From Bradyrhizobium jicamae (GTDB taxonomy: Bacteria > Pseudomonadota > Alphaproteobacteria > Rhizobiales > Xanthobacteraceae), in contig NZ_JAFCJX010000008.1 of the NCBI RefSeq assembly GCF_018130695.1, forward strand, positions 186,001 through 250,000: DNA of 64,000 bases, written 5' to 3'. The notes under the pieces were generated by a model, which searched no databases, was not told the DNA's origin, and was given only the letters and a program-made list of their open reading frames with translations. Position numbers and translations under genes: made by a program. This document shows, one piece after another, positions 8,630 through 16,706 of the stretch; the stretch's first letter is position 1, and the number at the start of each line of letters is the position of its first letter.

Positions 8630-9784
8630 CTATTCCACGCTCCGTTTCCAGTATCCCGTCCCGAGCTTGCCGGTGATGACAGCCGTGGTGTCGCGGACCT
8701 CGTACGAGCCGCCGTCGCTGTAATCCTTCGGCAGGCCCTTGAGCGCATGGAGTGTCCAGTGACCGTTCGCGGCGGTGATCGTGCCCTCGTGCGGGGGCGC
8801 GGCGCGAAGGCCTTCGGCGCGGAATTTGTAGGTGCCGTCGCCGAGGATGCGCCAGACCCAGCGTGACGCGCCGCGCTCGCCGGGCACCATGATTTCCCAG
8901 GTCCCGACCAGTGTGGGATCGACTGCGAGCGGCGGCGCTGGCGCGGGACCTGAGACCGTCGGGGCCGCATTCGCCTGCGACGTGTTCGAAGCGTCCGCCC
9001 CGGACGGCCGGCCCGCCAGATAGATCGCCTTGCGCGACAGCGAGCCATAGACGAATGGCTGCTGCTCGTTGCGCGTCGCCTCCATCACGTCGTCGCGGAC
9101 GTTGCGGAACATGAAGGTGACCTCGACGCCCGGGCTCTCGATATTGTGCAGCAGCGCCGCCGTGAACGGACTGTTGCGGCCGTCGCCGTCGAGCGCGGTG
9201 GTGCCGTCGCGGGCGGCGTAGGCGACCAGCACGTTGCCGGCCGGCTCGATGCGGCCGAGCCCGCCGCTCACCGCCGCACGCACCGCCAGCGACCGGCTCA
9301 TCTTCGCCGCGAACGGATTGTTGCGGCAGGCGTCGAGGATCACGAGGCCAAGGCTCGTGGTGCTGGCGACCTGCAGCATCACGCTCCGCAGGCTGATGGC
9401 TTCGTTGGCCGCGTCGGTGTCCCGTTTCAGTTCCGCATCGACCGGGATCAGCCAGTTCTCGCCGTTGATCTCCATGCCGTGGCCGGCGAAATACACCACG
9501 GCCATGTCGGCGCCGCCGGCCTCGCGCCCCAGCGCGATCAGGCCACGCCGCATCCCGTCGAAGTTTCCATTGGCGATCAGCGTCACCGCGAAGCCGAGTC
9601 GCTCCAGCGCTGCGGCGATGTCGCCGGCATCATTCGGCGGATTGGGCAGCGTCGGCACGCTCTTGTAGGCGCCGTTGCCGATCACCAGCGCCACCCGCTT
9701 GCCGTCGGCCGCAGCGGACGCCGACGTGAGGCCTGCGAGCGCCGTGACGACAGCCAATCCCGAAACGAATCCGCGCCGGTCCAT
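8630..9784 (-). CDS. Exported caspase-like (peptidase C14) protein
   Basis: A 384-residue protein with a caspase p20-like domain at about 28-260. The fold start KRVALVIGNGAYK, the catalytic histidine in YFAGHGMEI and the catalytic cysteine in LDACRNNPF are all present, so it should be active. The N-terminus MDRRGFVSGLAV has a twin-arginine-like pattern before a hydrophobic stretch and ASA, so export by Tat is likely. I chose ATG 9784 for that reason over the longer frame (9820). A Pro/Ala linker leads to a C-terminal beta-rich domain of about 95 residues (VGTWEIMVPGE...) that may bind a ligand. Neighbours are unrelated single genes on the same strand. Confidence 0.87.
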   Translation of the reverse strand: MDRRGFVSGLAVVTALAGLTSASAAADGKRVALVIGNGAYKSVPTLPNPPNDAGDIAAALERLGFAVTLIANGNFDGMRRGLIALGREAGGADMAVVYFAGHGMEINGENWLIPVDAELKRDTDAANEAISLRSVMLQVASTTSLGLVILDACRNNPFAAKMSRSLAVRAAVSGGLGRIEPAGNVLVAYAARDGTTALDGDGRNSPFTAALLHNIESPGVEVTFMFRNVRDDVMEATRNEQQPFVYGSLSRKAIYLAGRPSGADASNTSQANAAPTVSGPAPAPPLAVDPTLVGTWEIMVPGERGASRWVWRILGDGTYKFRAEGLRAAPPHEGTITAANGHWTLHALKGLPKDYSDGGSYEVRDTTAVITGKLGTGYWKRSVE

Positions 9785-9928
9785 GCTGTGCCCGATCGGA
9801 CGTGACGCCGGCCTGATCAAGCCGCCGGCCGGAAGTGTTTATGGGCTGGAGGTTATCCGCTTGCGCGACGCCAAAACAGCGTCGAAGGCACGCGATGATT
9901 GAGTTTTCTCAAAGTCGGGTAGCCCGCT

Positions 9929-10744
9929 TTACCGCGACGCCGTCCCGCCGCCCTCGTCGATCTGCCGGCCCATCAGCGCGATCGCCTTCTGGTACACGCC
10001 GGCCGCATTCCAGGCTTCGATCGCCGCAAAGTTCGGCTCGCCGGGCTGGTAGCCGGCGCCGGCGCGCCAGCCGTGGGCCTTGAGGAAGGCGGCCGTGGAG
10101 GTCAGCGCGTTGGCGGCGTTGTCGAGATTGCCGGTGCCGTAGGCCAGGATGTTCTTCGGCATGAACTGGGTCTGGCCGACCTCGCCATGCATCGAGCCGC
10201 GCGTCGCGCCCGACAGCACGCCGCGGTCGATCAGCTTCAGCGCCGCGTAGAGCTGGTCGGTGAAGAATTCGGGGCGGCGGCAGTCATAGGCGAGCGTCGC
10301 GATCGACGACAGCATGTTCTGGTTGCCGCGCTGGCTGCCGAACCCGGTCTCCATGCCCCAGATCGCGATCAGCGGTCCGGGCGGCACGCCATAGCGCTGC
10401 TGGATCGAGGCGAACAGCGCGCCCTGCGACACTTTCAGTCCGCGCCCGCGCGACACGATCGTGGTGGCGCCGCGCTTGGCGAGGAACTGGTCGAGCGAGA
10501 GCGAAAAGCTGCGCTGGCTGCGGTCGGCGTTGATCGTCGCCGTCGCATAGCTCGTCTGCATCAGCGCGGCGATGGCGGTGCCGCCGATGCCCTTGGCGCC
10601 AGCTTCGCGCGAGAATTCCTGCTTCCAGGTCTCGAACCCGCCGGGTCCGTTGCCGCATTGCGCGGCGTCGACGCGCGAGGCCATGGCGGTCAGCGTGGCC
10701 AGGGCGACGAGGGCGGCCATCGCGTGGTGTTTGCCAGGGGTCAT
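9929..10744 (-). CDS. Lytic murein transglycosylase (MltB type)
   Basis: A 271-residue periplasmic peptidoglycan-cleaving enzyme of glycoside hydrolase family 103. After a signal peptide (MTPGKHHAMAALVALATLTAMASRVDAA) come FETWKQEFSREA, then IWGMETGFGSQRG with the catalytic glutamate, then GEVGQTQFMPKN and the typical NAANALTSTAAFLKAHGW. It stops without the peptidoglycan-binding domain that some members have. It produces anhydromuropeptides during wall remodelling. It is followed by the caspase-like gene on the same strand with a gap of about 145 bp. Confidence 0.9.
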   Translation of the reverse strand: MTPGKHHAMAALVALATLTAMASRVDAAQCGNGPGGFETWKQEFSREAGAKGIGGTAIAALMQTSYATATINADRSQRSFSLSLDQFLAKRGATTIVSRGRGLKVSQGALFASIQQRYGVPPGPLIAIWGMETGFGSQRGNQNMLSSIATLAYDCRRPEFFTDQLYAALKLIDRGVLSGATRGSMHGEVGQTQFMPKNILAYGTGNLDNAANALTSTAAFLKAHGWRAGAGYQPGEPNFAAIEAWNAAGVYQKAIALMGRQIDEGGGTASR

Positions 10745-10897
10745 GTCGCGCGTCTCCGGTTCATGTGTCTGCGATCACTATAGCATTTGCGGTTCCGGCG
10801 TCGCGTGACAGTCGCCGCGCAACGCCGTCGCATTGACAAGCGCTGCGGCAACGATCGCGCGGGCCGGGCGGTTCCGGGCAGTTGGTCGCCTCGATTA

Positions 10898-10913
10898 TCT
10901 ATTGACAAATAGA
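10898..10913. promoter_or_regulatory. Inverted repeat overlapping a -35-like TTGACA
   Basis: TCTATT and AATAGA form a perfect 6-bp inverted repeat with a 4-bp spacer, inside an AT-rich island in otherwise GC-rich DNA. TTGACA (10902-10907) lies within it and could be a -35 box of the ABC binding-protein gene starting at 10990. An IclR-type regulator is encoded at the end of this gene set and is the natural candidate to bind here. Confidence 0.45.
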
Positions 10914-10989
10914 TTTGATAATTACTAACTCCGGGCCAACCAGAACCAAGGCCGGCCGCAACAAGAGGCCGCAGCAGGAGAGGAAGCCC

Positions 10990-12189
10990 ATGAGATCCGT
11001 TCTCGCCGCCGCCATTCTCGTCAGCGCCATGTCATCGGCGCATGCGCAGGTCTCCGACGACGTGGTGCGGATCGGCGTGCTCACCGACCTCTCGAGTTGG
11101 GGGCGCGACAATTCCGGCCCCGGCTCGGTCGAGGCGGCGAAGATGGCGGTGGAAGAGTTCGGGCCGACCGTGCTCGGCAAGCCGATCGAGATCATCTCCG
11201 CCGATCACCAGATGAAGACCGACGTCGGCACCAACATCGTGCGCGGCTGGTTCGACAACGGCAAGGTCGATGCGGTCGCCGACATCCCGAACTCCGGCAT
11301 CGCGATCGCCGTCCACAACATGGTGAAAGAGCGCAACAAGATCGCGCTGCTGTCCGGTCCCGGTGCGAGCTCGCTGACGGATGAGCTGTGCAGCCCGAAC
11401 ACCGTGCACTTCACCTACGACACCTACGCGCTGTCGAAGGTCACCGCGTCGGCCGTGATCAAGGAAGGCGGCAAATCCTGGTACTTCATCACCGCGGATT
11501 ATGCGTTCGGCCAGCAGCTGGAAAAGGACGCCACGCGCTTCATCAACGAGATGGGCGGCAAGGTGCTCGGCGGCGTGCGGCATCCGACCAACACCGCGGA
11601 TTTCTCCTCCTTCGCGCTGCAGGCGCAGAGCTCCAAGGCCGACGTGGTGGCGTTCGCCAATGCCGGCCAGGACACCGACAACGCGATCAAGCAGTCCGGC
11701 GAGTTCGGCCTGGTGCAGGGCGGGCAGAAGCTGGTTGGCCTCTTGATGTTCGACACCGACGTCCACGCCATCGGCCTGAAGTCGGCGCAGGGCACCTATA
11801 TGACGACGGCCTCGTACTGGAACATGGATGAGGCGACCCGCGCCTGGTCGAAGAAGTTCTACGAGCGCACCAAGGTGATGCCGACCATGATCCATTCAGG
11901 CGTTTACGGCTCGGTGCTGCATTATCTCAAGGCGATCAAGGCCGCCGGCACCGACGATCCGAAGGCCGTGATGGCCAAGATGCGCGAGCTGCCGATCGAG
12001 GATATTTTCGTGCACGGCGGCAGGCTGCGTGAGGACGGCCGCGTCATCAGGGACATGTATCTTGCCAAGGTGAAATCGCCCGACCAGTCAAAGGAGCCGT
12101 GGGATTATCTCGAGATCGTCAAGACGGTGAAGGGCGAGGATGCCTTCCGCCCGGTCTCGGAATCCAAGTGCCCGCTGCTGAAGAAATAG
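10990..12189 (+). CDS. ABC transporter substrate-binding protein (branched-chain amino acid type)
   Basis: A 399-residue periplasmic binding protein of the LivK/Leu-Ile-Val family (type I fold). A signal peptide (MRSVLAAAILVSAMSSAHAQ) is followed by VVRIGVLTDLSSW, the first strand of the fold, with VEAAKMAVEEFG and the conserved middle segment WYFITADYAFGQQLEKD. ATG 10990 has AGGAGAGGAAG upstream. Permease and ATPase genes are absent; the next gene, 10 bp on, is a flavin dehydrogenase. The protein probably brings in the substrate of that enzyme, an organic or aromatic acid rather than necessarily an amino acid, as many rhizobial members of this family do. Confidence 0.88.
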   Translation: MRSVLAAAILVSAMSSAHAQVSDDVVRIGVLTDLSSWGRDNSGPGSVEAAKMAVEEFGPTVLGKPIEIISADHQMKTDVGTNIVRGWFDNGKVDAVADIPNSGIAIAVHNMVKERNKIALLSGPGASSLTDELCSPNTVHFTYDTYALSKVTASAVIKEGGKSWYFITADYAFGQQLEKDATRFINEMGGKVLGGVRHPTNTADFSSFALQAQSSKADVVAFANAGQDTDNAIKQSGEFGLVQGGQKLVGLLMFDTDVHAIGLKSAQGTYMTTASYWNMDEATRAWSKKFYERTKVMPTMIHSGVYGSVLHYLKAIKAAGTDDPKAVMAKMRELPIEDIFVHGGRLREDGRVIRDMYLAKVKSPDQSKEPWDYLEIVKTVKGEDAFRPVSESKCPLLKK

Positions 12190-12199
12190 GATTGTTGGC

Positions 12200-13915
12200 A
12201 TGACCGACGGCCTCGAGAGTTACGAATGCGACGCGCTGGTGGTCGGCTCCGGCTGCAGTGGCCTGTCGGCCGCGGTCACATCAGCGCATCACGGGCTCAA
12301 GGTGCTGGTGGTCGAGAAGGAGCCGCGCTTCGGCGGCACCACGGCGCGTTCCGGCGGCTGGCTGTGGATCCCCGGCACGTCGCTGGCGAAGGCCTGGGGC
12401 ATCGAGGAGAGCCCCGATCAGGCCAGGACGTATCTGCGGCACGAGGCCGGCAATTCTTTTGATGCTGCGCGGGTCGATGCGTTCCTGAGCGAAGGTCCGA
12501 AGGCCGTCGACTTCTTTACGACGAAGACGGCGGTGCGTTTCGACATGCCGCTGACCTTCCCGGATTATCACGCGGAGGCGCCGGGTGGCGCGCAGGGCGG
12601 CCGCTCGATGGTGGCGCGTCCGTTCGATGGCCGCGAGCTCGGCGATCACATCAAGACGCTCGGCAGCCCGCTGCCGGAGCTCACCGTGTTCGGCATGATG
12701 CTCGGCTCCGGCAAGGAGATCGTGCATTTCATGCGCGCGACGCGCTCGCTGCCGTCGGCGATCTATGTGGCAAAGCGGCTGTCGAAGCACGCCGGCGACG
12801 TGATGCGCCACGGCCGCGGCATGACGCTGACCAACGGCAACGCGCTGGCCGGGCGTCTGGCAAAATCCGCGTTCGATCTGAAAGTCCCGCTGTGGCTGTC
12901 CTCGCCGGTGCGCGAACTGATCGTCGACAACGGCACCGTGCGCGGCGCGATCGTCGAGCGCGACGGGCGCAGGATCCGCGTCAATGCCAGGCGCGGCGTC
13001 GTGCTGGCCTGCGGCGGCTTCCCGCATGACGTCGCGCGGCGGCAAAAGATGTTTCCGCACGCACCCACCGGCAAGGAGCATTTTTCGCCGGGCCCGGCCG
13101 GCAACACCGGCGACGGCTTGCGCCTCGCCGAATCCGCCGGCGGGCGGATCGAGGATTCGCTGCCGAACGCCGCCGCCTGGGTGCCGGTCTCGGTCACCAC
13201 GCGCAAGGACGGCAGCAAGGGCGTGATGCCGCACTTCATCGATCGGGCAAAACCCGGCGTGATCGCCGTGACGCGCGAGGGAAAACGCTTTGCCAATGAG
13301 GGCAATTCCTACCACGACTTCGTGCAGGAGATGGTCAAGGCCGCAAAGCCCGGCGAAGAGATCGCGGCCTATCTGCTCTGCGATCACCAGACCTTGCGCA
13401 AATACGGCCTCGGTTGCGTGCCGCCGCGTCCGATGCCACTCGGCCATCACCTCAAGACCGGCTATCTCAAGCGCGGCAGCACGATCACCGAGCTGGCGGC
13501 GCAAACCGGCATCGATGCGAAGGGTCTCGAAGCAACCGTCGCCGAATTCAACACAACAGCCAGCGAAGGCCGCGATCCCGCCTTCGGCAAGGGCTCGCGC
13601 GCCTATAACCGCTATCAGGGCGATGCGCTGCATGGCCCGAACCCCTGCGTCGCGCCGCTGGCGCACGGACCGTTCTACGCCATCAAGATGGTGATCGGCG
13701 ATCTCGGCACCTATGCCGGCATCGTCACCGACGCGAATGCCCGCGCGCTCGATGCCCACGGCCGCGTCATCCCCGGCCTCTATGCCGCCGGCAACGACAT
13801 GGCGAGCATCATGGGCGGCAATTATCCCGGCGCCGGCATCACGCTCGGCCCGGCACTGACGTTCGGCTATATCGCGGGCAAGCATCTCGCGGGCGCACTT
13901 CAACCCTCATCCTGA
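12200..13915 (+). CDS. FAD-dependent oxidoreductase of the fumarate reductase/ketosteroid dehydrogenase type
   Basis: A 571-residue flavoprotein with the FAD_binding_2 fold. The dinucleotide-binding motif VVGSGCSGLSAAV lies at residues 14-26, the GGTTARSGGW loop follows, the second half has EGKRFANEG, and the C-terminal GNDMASIMGGNYPGAGITLGPALTFG closes the FAD site. These features match 3-ketosteroid delta-1-dehydrogenase-like enzymes, but the substrate is unknown. It starts 10 bp after the binding-protein gene and is followed by an IclR regulator, so the three look like one catabolic unit. The last codons and the stop codon fall inside a palindromic repeat element, so the natural C-terminus may have been altered by its insertion. 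Confidence 0.87.
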   Translation: MTDGLESYECDALVVGSGCSGLSAAVTSAHHGLKVLVVEKEPRFGGTTARSGGWLWIPGTSLAKAWGIEESPDQARTYLRHEAGNSFDAARVDAFLSEGPKAVDFFTTKTAVRFDMPLTFPDYHAEAPGGAQGGRSMVARPFDGRELGDHIKTLGSPLPELTVFGMMLGSGKEIVHFMRATRSLPSAIYVAKRLSKHAGDVMRHGRGMTLTNGNALAGRLAKSAFDLKVPLWLSSPVRELIVDNGTVRGAIVERDGRRIRVNARRGVVLACGGFPHDVARRQKMFPHAPTGKEHFSPGPAGNTGDGLRLAESAGGRIEDSLPNAAAWVPVSVTTRKDGSKGVMPHFIDRAKPGVIAVTREGKRFANEGNSYHDFVQEMVKAAKPGEEIAAYLLCDHQTLRKYGLGCVPPRPMPLGHHLKTGYLKRGSTITELAAQTGIDAKGLEATVAEFNTTASEGRDPAFGKGSRAYNRYQGDALHGPNPCVAPLAHGPFYAIKMVIGDLGTYAGIVTDANARALDAHGRVIPGLYAAGNDMASIMGGNYPGAGITLGPALTFGYIAGKHLAGALQPSS

Positions 13916-14008
13916 GGACCCCGCGGCACGCGGGCGTCTCGAAGGATGCAGGCCACAGTTGGGCCGCATGGTGCGAGACGCGCGTTCCGCGCTCCTCACC
14001 ATGAGGGT
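13904..14008. repeat. Palindromic interspersed element that supplies the stop of the upstream gene
   Basis: The left end reads CCCTCATCCTGAGGA and the right end GCTCCTCACCATGAGGG, an imperfect inverted pair. Inside are GCGGGCGTCTCGAAGGATG and GCGAGACGCGCG. From memory this is a common intergenic element in Bradyrhizobium and Rhodopseudomonas. The element starts 12 bases before the end of the flavoprotein gene and contains its TGA (13913-13915). Confidence 0.7.
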
Positions 14009-14078
14009 CAGAGGTCGCGCCTCGCAGACAGTCCAGTTTCCTGCTAATTGCGAGCTGGCAAAACGCATCCGGGGGCCC

Positions 14079-14873
14079 ATGACCAAAGACAGCCGCGGTA
14101 TCCAGTCGATCGAGGTCGGCGGCGAACTGCTCCGGGCGCTGGCGCGGAGCGGCGAGCCGATGATGCTGCGCGATCTCGCGCGCGAGGCCGGCATGCCGCC
14201 CGCCAAGGCGCATCCGTATCTGGTGAGCTTTTCACGCATCGGCCTGATCGAGCAGGACGAGGCCACCGGACGTTACGAGATCGGCGCGCTCGCGCTCGAG
14301 CTCGGCCTGATCAGCCTGCGCCGCCTCTCGGCGGTGCGGATTGCGACGCCGCGGATCGCAGCGCTCGCCGGCACCATCAACCACGCCGTCTCACTCGCGG
14401 TGTGGGGCACGCATGGCGCGACCGTGGTGCGGCTGGAAGAGCCGAGCCATCCCGTGCACATCGCGATGCGCGTCGGCTCGGTGATGGCGCTGCTGGAGAC
14501 CGCGACCGGCCGGGCGTTTGCGGCCTTCATGCCGCAGAACACCGTGAAGGCGGCGATCGAGAGCGGGCTCGATCGTCTCGGCGTCGGCTACAATCCCAAG
14601 CGCGCGCCGAAGAGCCCGAAGGTCGCGGAGATGTTGAACGAGGTGCGCAGCCGCGGGCTTGCCCGCGCCCTCGGCGATCCCTTGCCCGGCGTCAACGCCT
14701 TCGCCGCGCCGGTATTCGATCACGCCGGCCACGTCGTGCTCGCCATCACCGCGATGGGCCCGGAAGGCACTTTCGACGCCGACTGGGACAGCGCGATTGC
14801 CACGGCACTGCGCAATTGCGCCGGCGACATCTCCCGGCAATTGGGCCACGGCACGGTGCGCGCGACCGGGTGA
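14079..14873 (+). CDS. IclR-family transcriptional regulator
   Basis: A 264-residue regulator. Residues 1-60 are a winged helix-turn-helix (IQSIEVGGELLRAL, then PMMLRDLAREAGMPPAKAHPYLVSF), and the rest is the IclR effector domain ending in VFDHAGHVVLAITAMG. The start is ATG 14079; the frame is open further up, but that part lies in the repeat element. It follows the binding protein and flavoprotein genes on the same strand and probably controls them, perhaps through the inverted repeat at 10898. IclR proteins often repress and respond to small aromatic or carboxylic acids. Confidence 0.9.
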   Translation: MTKDSRGIQSIEVGGELLRALARSGEPMMLRDLAREAGMPPAKAHPYLVSFSRIGLIEQDEATGRYEIGALALELGLISLRRLSAVRIATPRIAALAGTINHAVSLAVWGTHGATVVRLEEPSHPVHIAMRVGSVMALLETATGRAFAAFMPQNTVKAAIESGLDRLGVGYNPKRAPKSPKVAEMLNEVRSRGLARALGDPLPGVNAFAAPVFDHAGHVVLAITAMGPEGTFDADWDSAIATALRNCAGDISRQLGHGTVRATG

Positions 14874-14910
14874 GCTTCGCGCGAAGAAAACGTGTCAAAG
14901 CAAGGGATGC

Positions 14911-15582
14911 TTACTCCACGACCCTGACGATTCGTGCCGAGTGCGGAATGATCGGGCTCGGCGAGGGCGTCCCGGCGACCGGTTTCGCCGGCTCAAGCGT
15001 GTCGCCGAGCGCGATCCAGACGTTGGGATCGGCGTTCGACTGGCGCTTGATGAAGCGATAGCCGGTGTTCCGCCACAGCAGGATATCCTCGCGCTTGTTG
15101 TCGAGGATCAGGTCGCCGCGGTCGGTGTTCACGGTGAGCACCGCATGACCTTCGTCGCGATCCCGGACCACGGTGACCAGCAACGCCGAGGCGGGCCAGC
15201 CCGCGTCGATCAGCGTCTTGCGCTTCATCAGCACATAGTCTTCGCAATCACCGTAGCCGTCGGTCGGAATCGACCAGCGCTCGACCAGGCCCCAATGATC
15301 CATGTCGGTCATCGGCTTGACGCTGTCGTTGACCCATTTGTTGACGCGAACGAGATTGCTCCAGCTCTTTTGCGAGAGCACGATCGTCTTCGGCTGGTCA
15401 TCGCCGGCTTTGCATGCGTCGGGCGTCTCGGTGCAGAACTCGACCCAGCCGATCGGCGCCCGGGCGGTCTGTCCGACGGCAGCCCATCGCGGGTCGGCGG
15501 GCCCTTCGGCACGGGCACATGACACGGTGCACAGCAGACCGAGACCGATTCCCCTCGCCGTTAACCCTAAGAATCCGTTCAT
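14911..15582 (-). CDS. Transglutaminase-like cysteine peptidase (BTLCP family)
   Basis: A 223-residue exported protein of the bacterial transglutaminase-like cysteine peptidase family (LapG-related). A signal peptide starts MNGFLGLTARGIGLG. The catalytic triad is visible: Cys in YGDCEDYVLMK, His in GHAVLTV and Asp in LILDNKR. In the family, LapG-type members cut surface adhesins in the periplasm, but in rhizobia most members have no known target. I chose ATG 15582 because the frame above it is a Cys/Arg-rich shadow. No LapD-like partner is in the window. Confidence 0.85.
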   Translation of the reverse strand: MNGFLGLTARGIGLGLLCTVSCARAEGPADPRWAAVGQTARAPIGWVEFCTETPDACKAGDDQPKTIVLSQKSWSNLVRVNKWVNDSVKPMTDMDHWGLVERWSIPTDGYGDCEDYVLMKRKTLIDAGWPASALLVTVVRDRDEGHAVLTVNTDRGDLILDNKREDILLWRNTGYRFIKRQSNADPNVWIALGDTLEPAKPVAGTPSPSPIIPHSARIVRVVE

Positions 15583-15655
15583 GCTTGCGACGCTAGAGCA
15601 AACGGTCCGCCACCGAAAGCCGGAAAAGACCAACATGGCTAACGCCGGTCGGGCG

Positions 15656-16393
15656 TTAACTACGGGCGGCTTCGATCCGCGCCAGATGCCGGCTGGCATA
15701 GCGCTTCTCGTCCTTGCTGAGATAGCCGAGCGAGGAGCGGGTGCGGGCGGGGATGTAGACGAAGCCGAACCGCAACAGCAGCAGCGACAGCGCAATCGCC
15801 AGCGCGCCGCCCTGGATCTGCGTGCGGTCGGTTCGGGTCACGAAGTTCCGATAGCCGAGGATCATCGAGGTGAGGTCGACCGCGCGCTCGCTGTGTTGCA
15901 GCGGATGCTGGATCGAAAACAGCACCACATGCGACAGCTCGTGCGCGAAGCCGGCGACGATAAATTCGAATGGATCTTTCTCCAGCACCTCGCGCCTGAC
16001 ATTGACGATGACGCGGGTTTGCCGAAAGGCCTCTGATCCGTAACGCGGCATCGGATTCGGCGTTTCGATCCACATCGGCGTTTCCGCGCACGGCGTGTCG
16101 ACGATGCGCAAGCCGACGCGCAGATCGAGCCGCATCGAATTCTTGATCCAGCCCAGCATGCGCGGATGGTCGGCCTGACGATGCAGTTGTCGCAGCTCCG
16201 GCGCGTCGATCGGCGGGACGACGGTGCCCAGCGATGTGACCAACTGCCTGATTTCGTCTTCCAGCCGCTGGCGTTCCTCGGGCGTGAGGCCGGACGTCGT
16301 TGCGACAAGGAGGATCGAGACGACGACGAGGAGGACCACAATCCCCGCCAGCACGATCACCATGGAAATGCCCCGCACACGCATGCCGCGCAT
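15656..16393 (-). CDS. Membrane protein with an HExxH metallopeptidase-like motif
   Basis: A 245-residue protein with an N-terminal membrane segment (MVIVLAGIVVLLVVVSILLV), a short coiled stretch (TPEERQRLEDEIRQL), then a domain with HELSH near residue 150 and an ERAVDL segment about 18 residues on, a plausible third zinc ligand. A second hydrophobic segment (ALAIALSLLLLRFGFVYI) follows, and the C-terminus is basic. The geometry suits a gluzincin-like zinc peptidase, but I recognise no named family. Inner starts at M4 and M11 are possible. It lies 73 bp upstream of the BTLCP gene on the same strand, so the two may be co-expressed. Confidence 0.7.
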   Translation of the reverse strand: MRGMRVRGISMVIVLAGIVVLLVVVSILLVATTSGLTPEERQRLEDEIRQLVTSLGTVVPPIDAPELRQLHRQADHPRMLGWIKNSMRLDLRVGLRIVDTPCAETPMWIETPNPMPRYGSEAFRQTRVIVNVRREVLEKDPFEFIVAGFAHELSHVVLFSIQHPLQHSERAVDLTSMILGYRNFVTRTDRTQIQGGALAIALSLLLLRFGFVYIPARTRSSLGYLSKDEKRYASRHLARIEAARS

Positions 16394-16706
16394 GGATTGC
16401 GGCGGCTGGCCATTTGTTGCGACGGAAGCGGACCGGGTTCAACGCGCTCGGGCGCCGGCGGGGAGCCAGCCGGGTGTCGGAAAAGAAGCCCGCCGACCTG
16501 GGCGGGCTCAAGATCAGGGAGGAAGCGCTCCGACAAGAGAACGCCCATGCAATTTCGGCGATTCGCGCTGCATTGCGAAGATCGTATAACTACTGTCATG
16601 CTACCCGGCATGATGCCGGTCGGCAGAAGGCGGTTTTGAGCGACGTGGACGGTGGTTCGCGCGAGGAAACGCGTCGGTTAAGAAGCGCGAATAACAGGGG
16701 AATTTC
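16394..16706. other. Intergenic region with a terminator-like hairpin, no gene seen
   Basis: The region separates the HExxH gene from the sorbosone dehydrogenase-like gene. At 16487-16508 AGCCCGCC and GGCGGGCT form a perfect 8-bp stem with AAAA on its left side, which would be a T run on the minus strand, so it reads as a minus-strand terminator although no minus-strand gene ends just to its right. A second palindrome, CCGGCATGATGCCGG, lies near 16605. The short frames here have no start context. Confidence 0.45.

Noticed and set aside
12281..13903. A minus-strand frame of 540 codons opposite the flavoprotein gene
   Set aside because: Its composition is shadow-like (Ala/Arg/His-rich), while the plus strand has clear FAD motifs.
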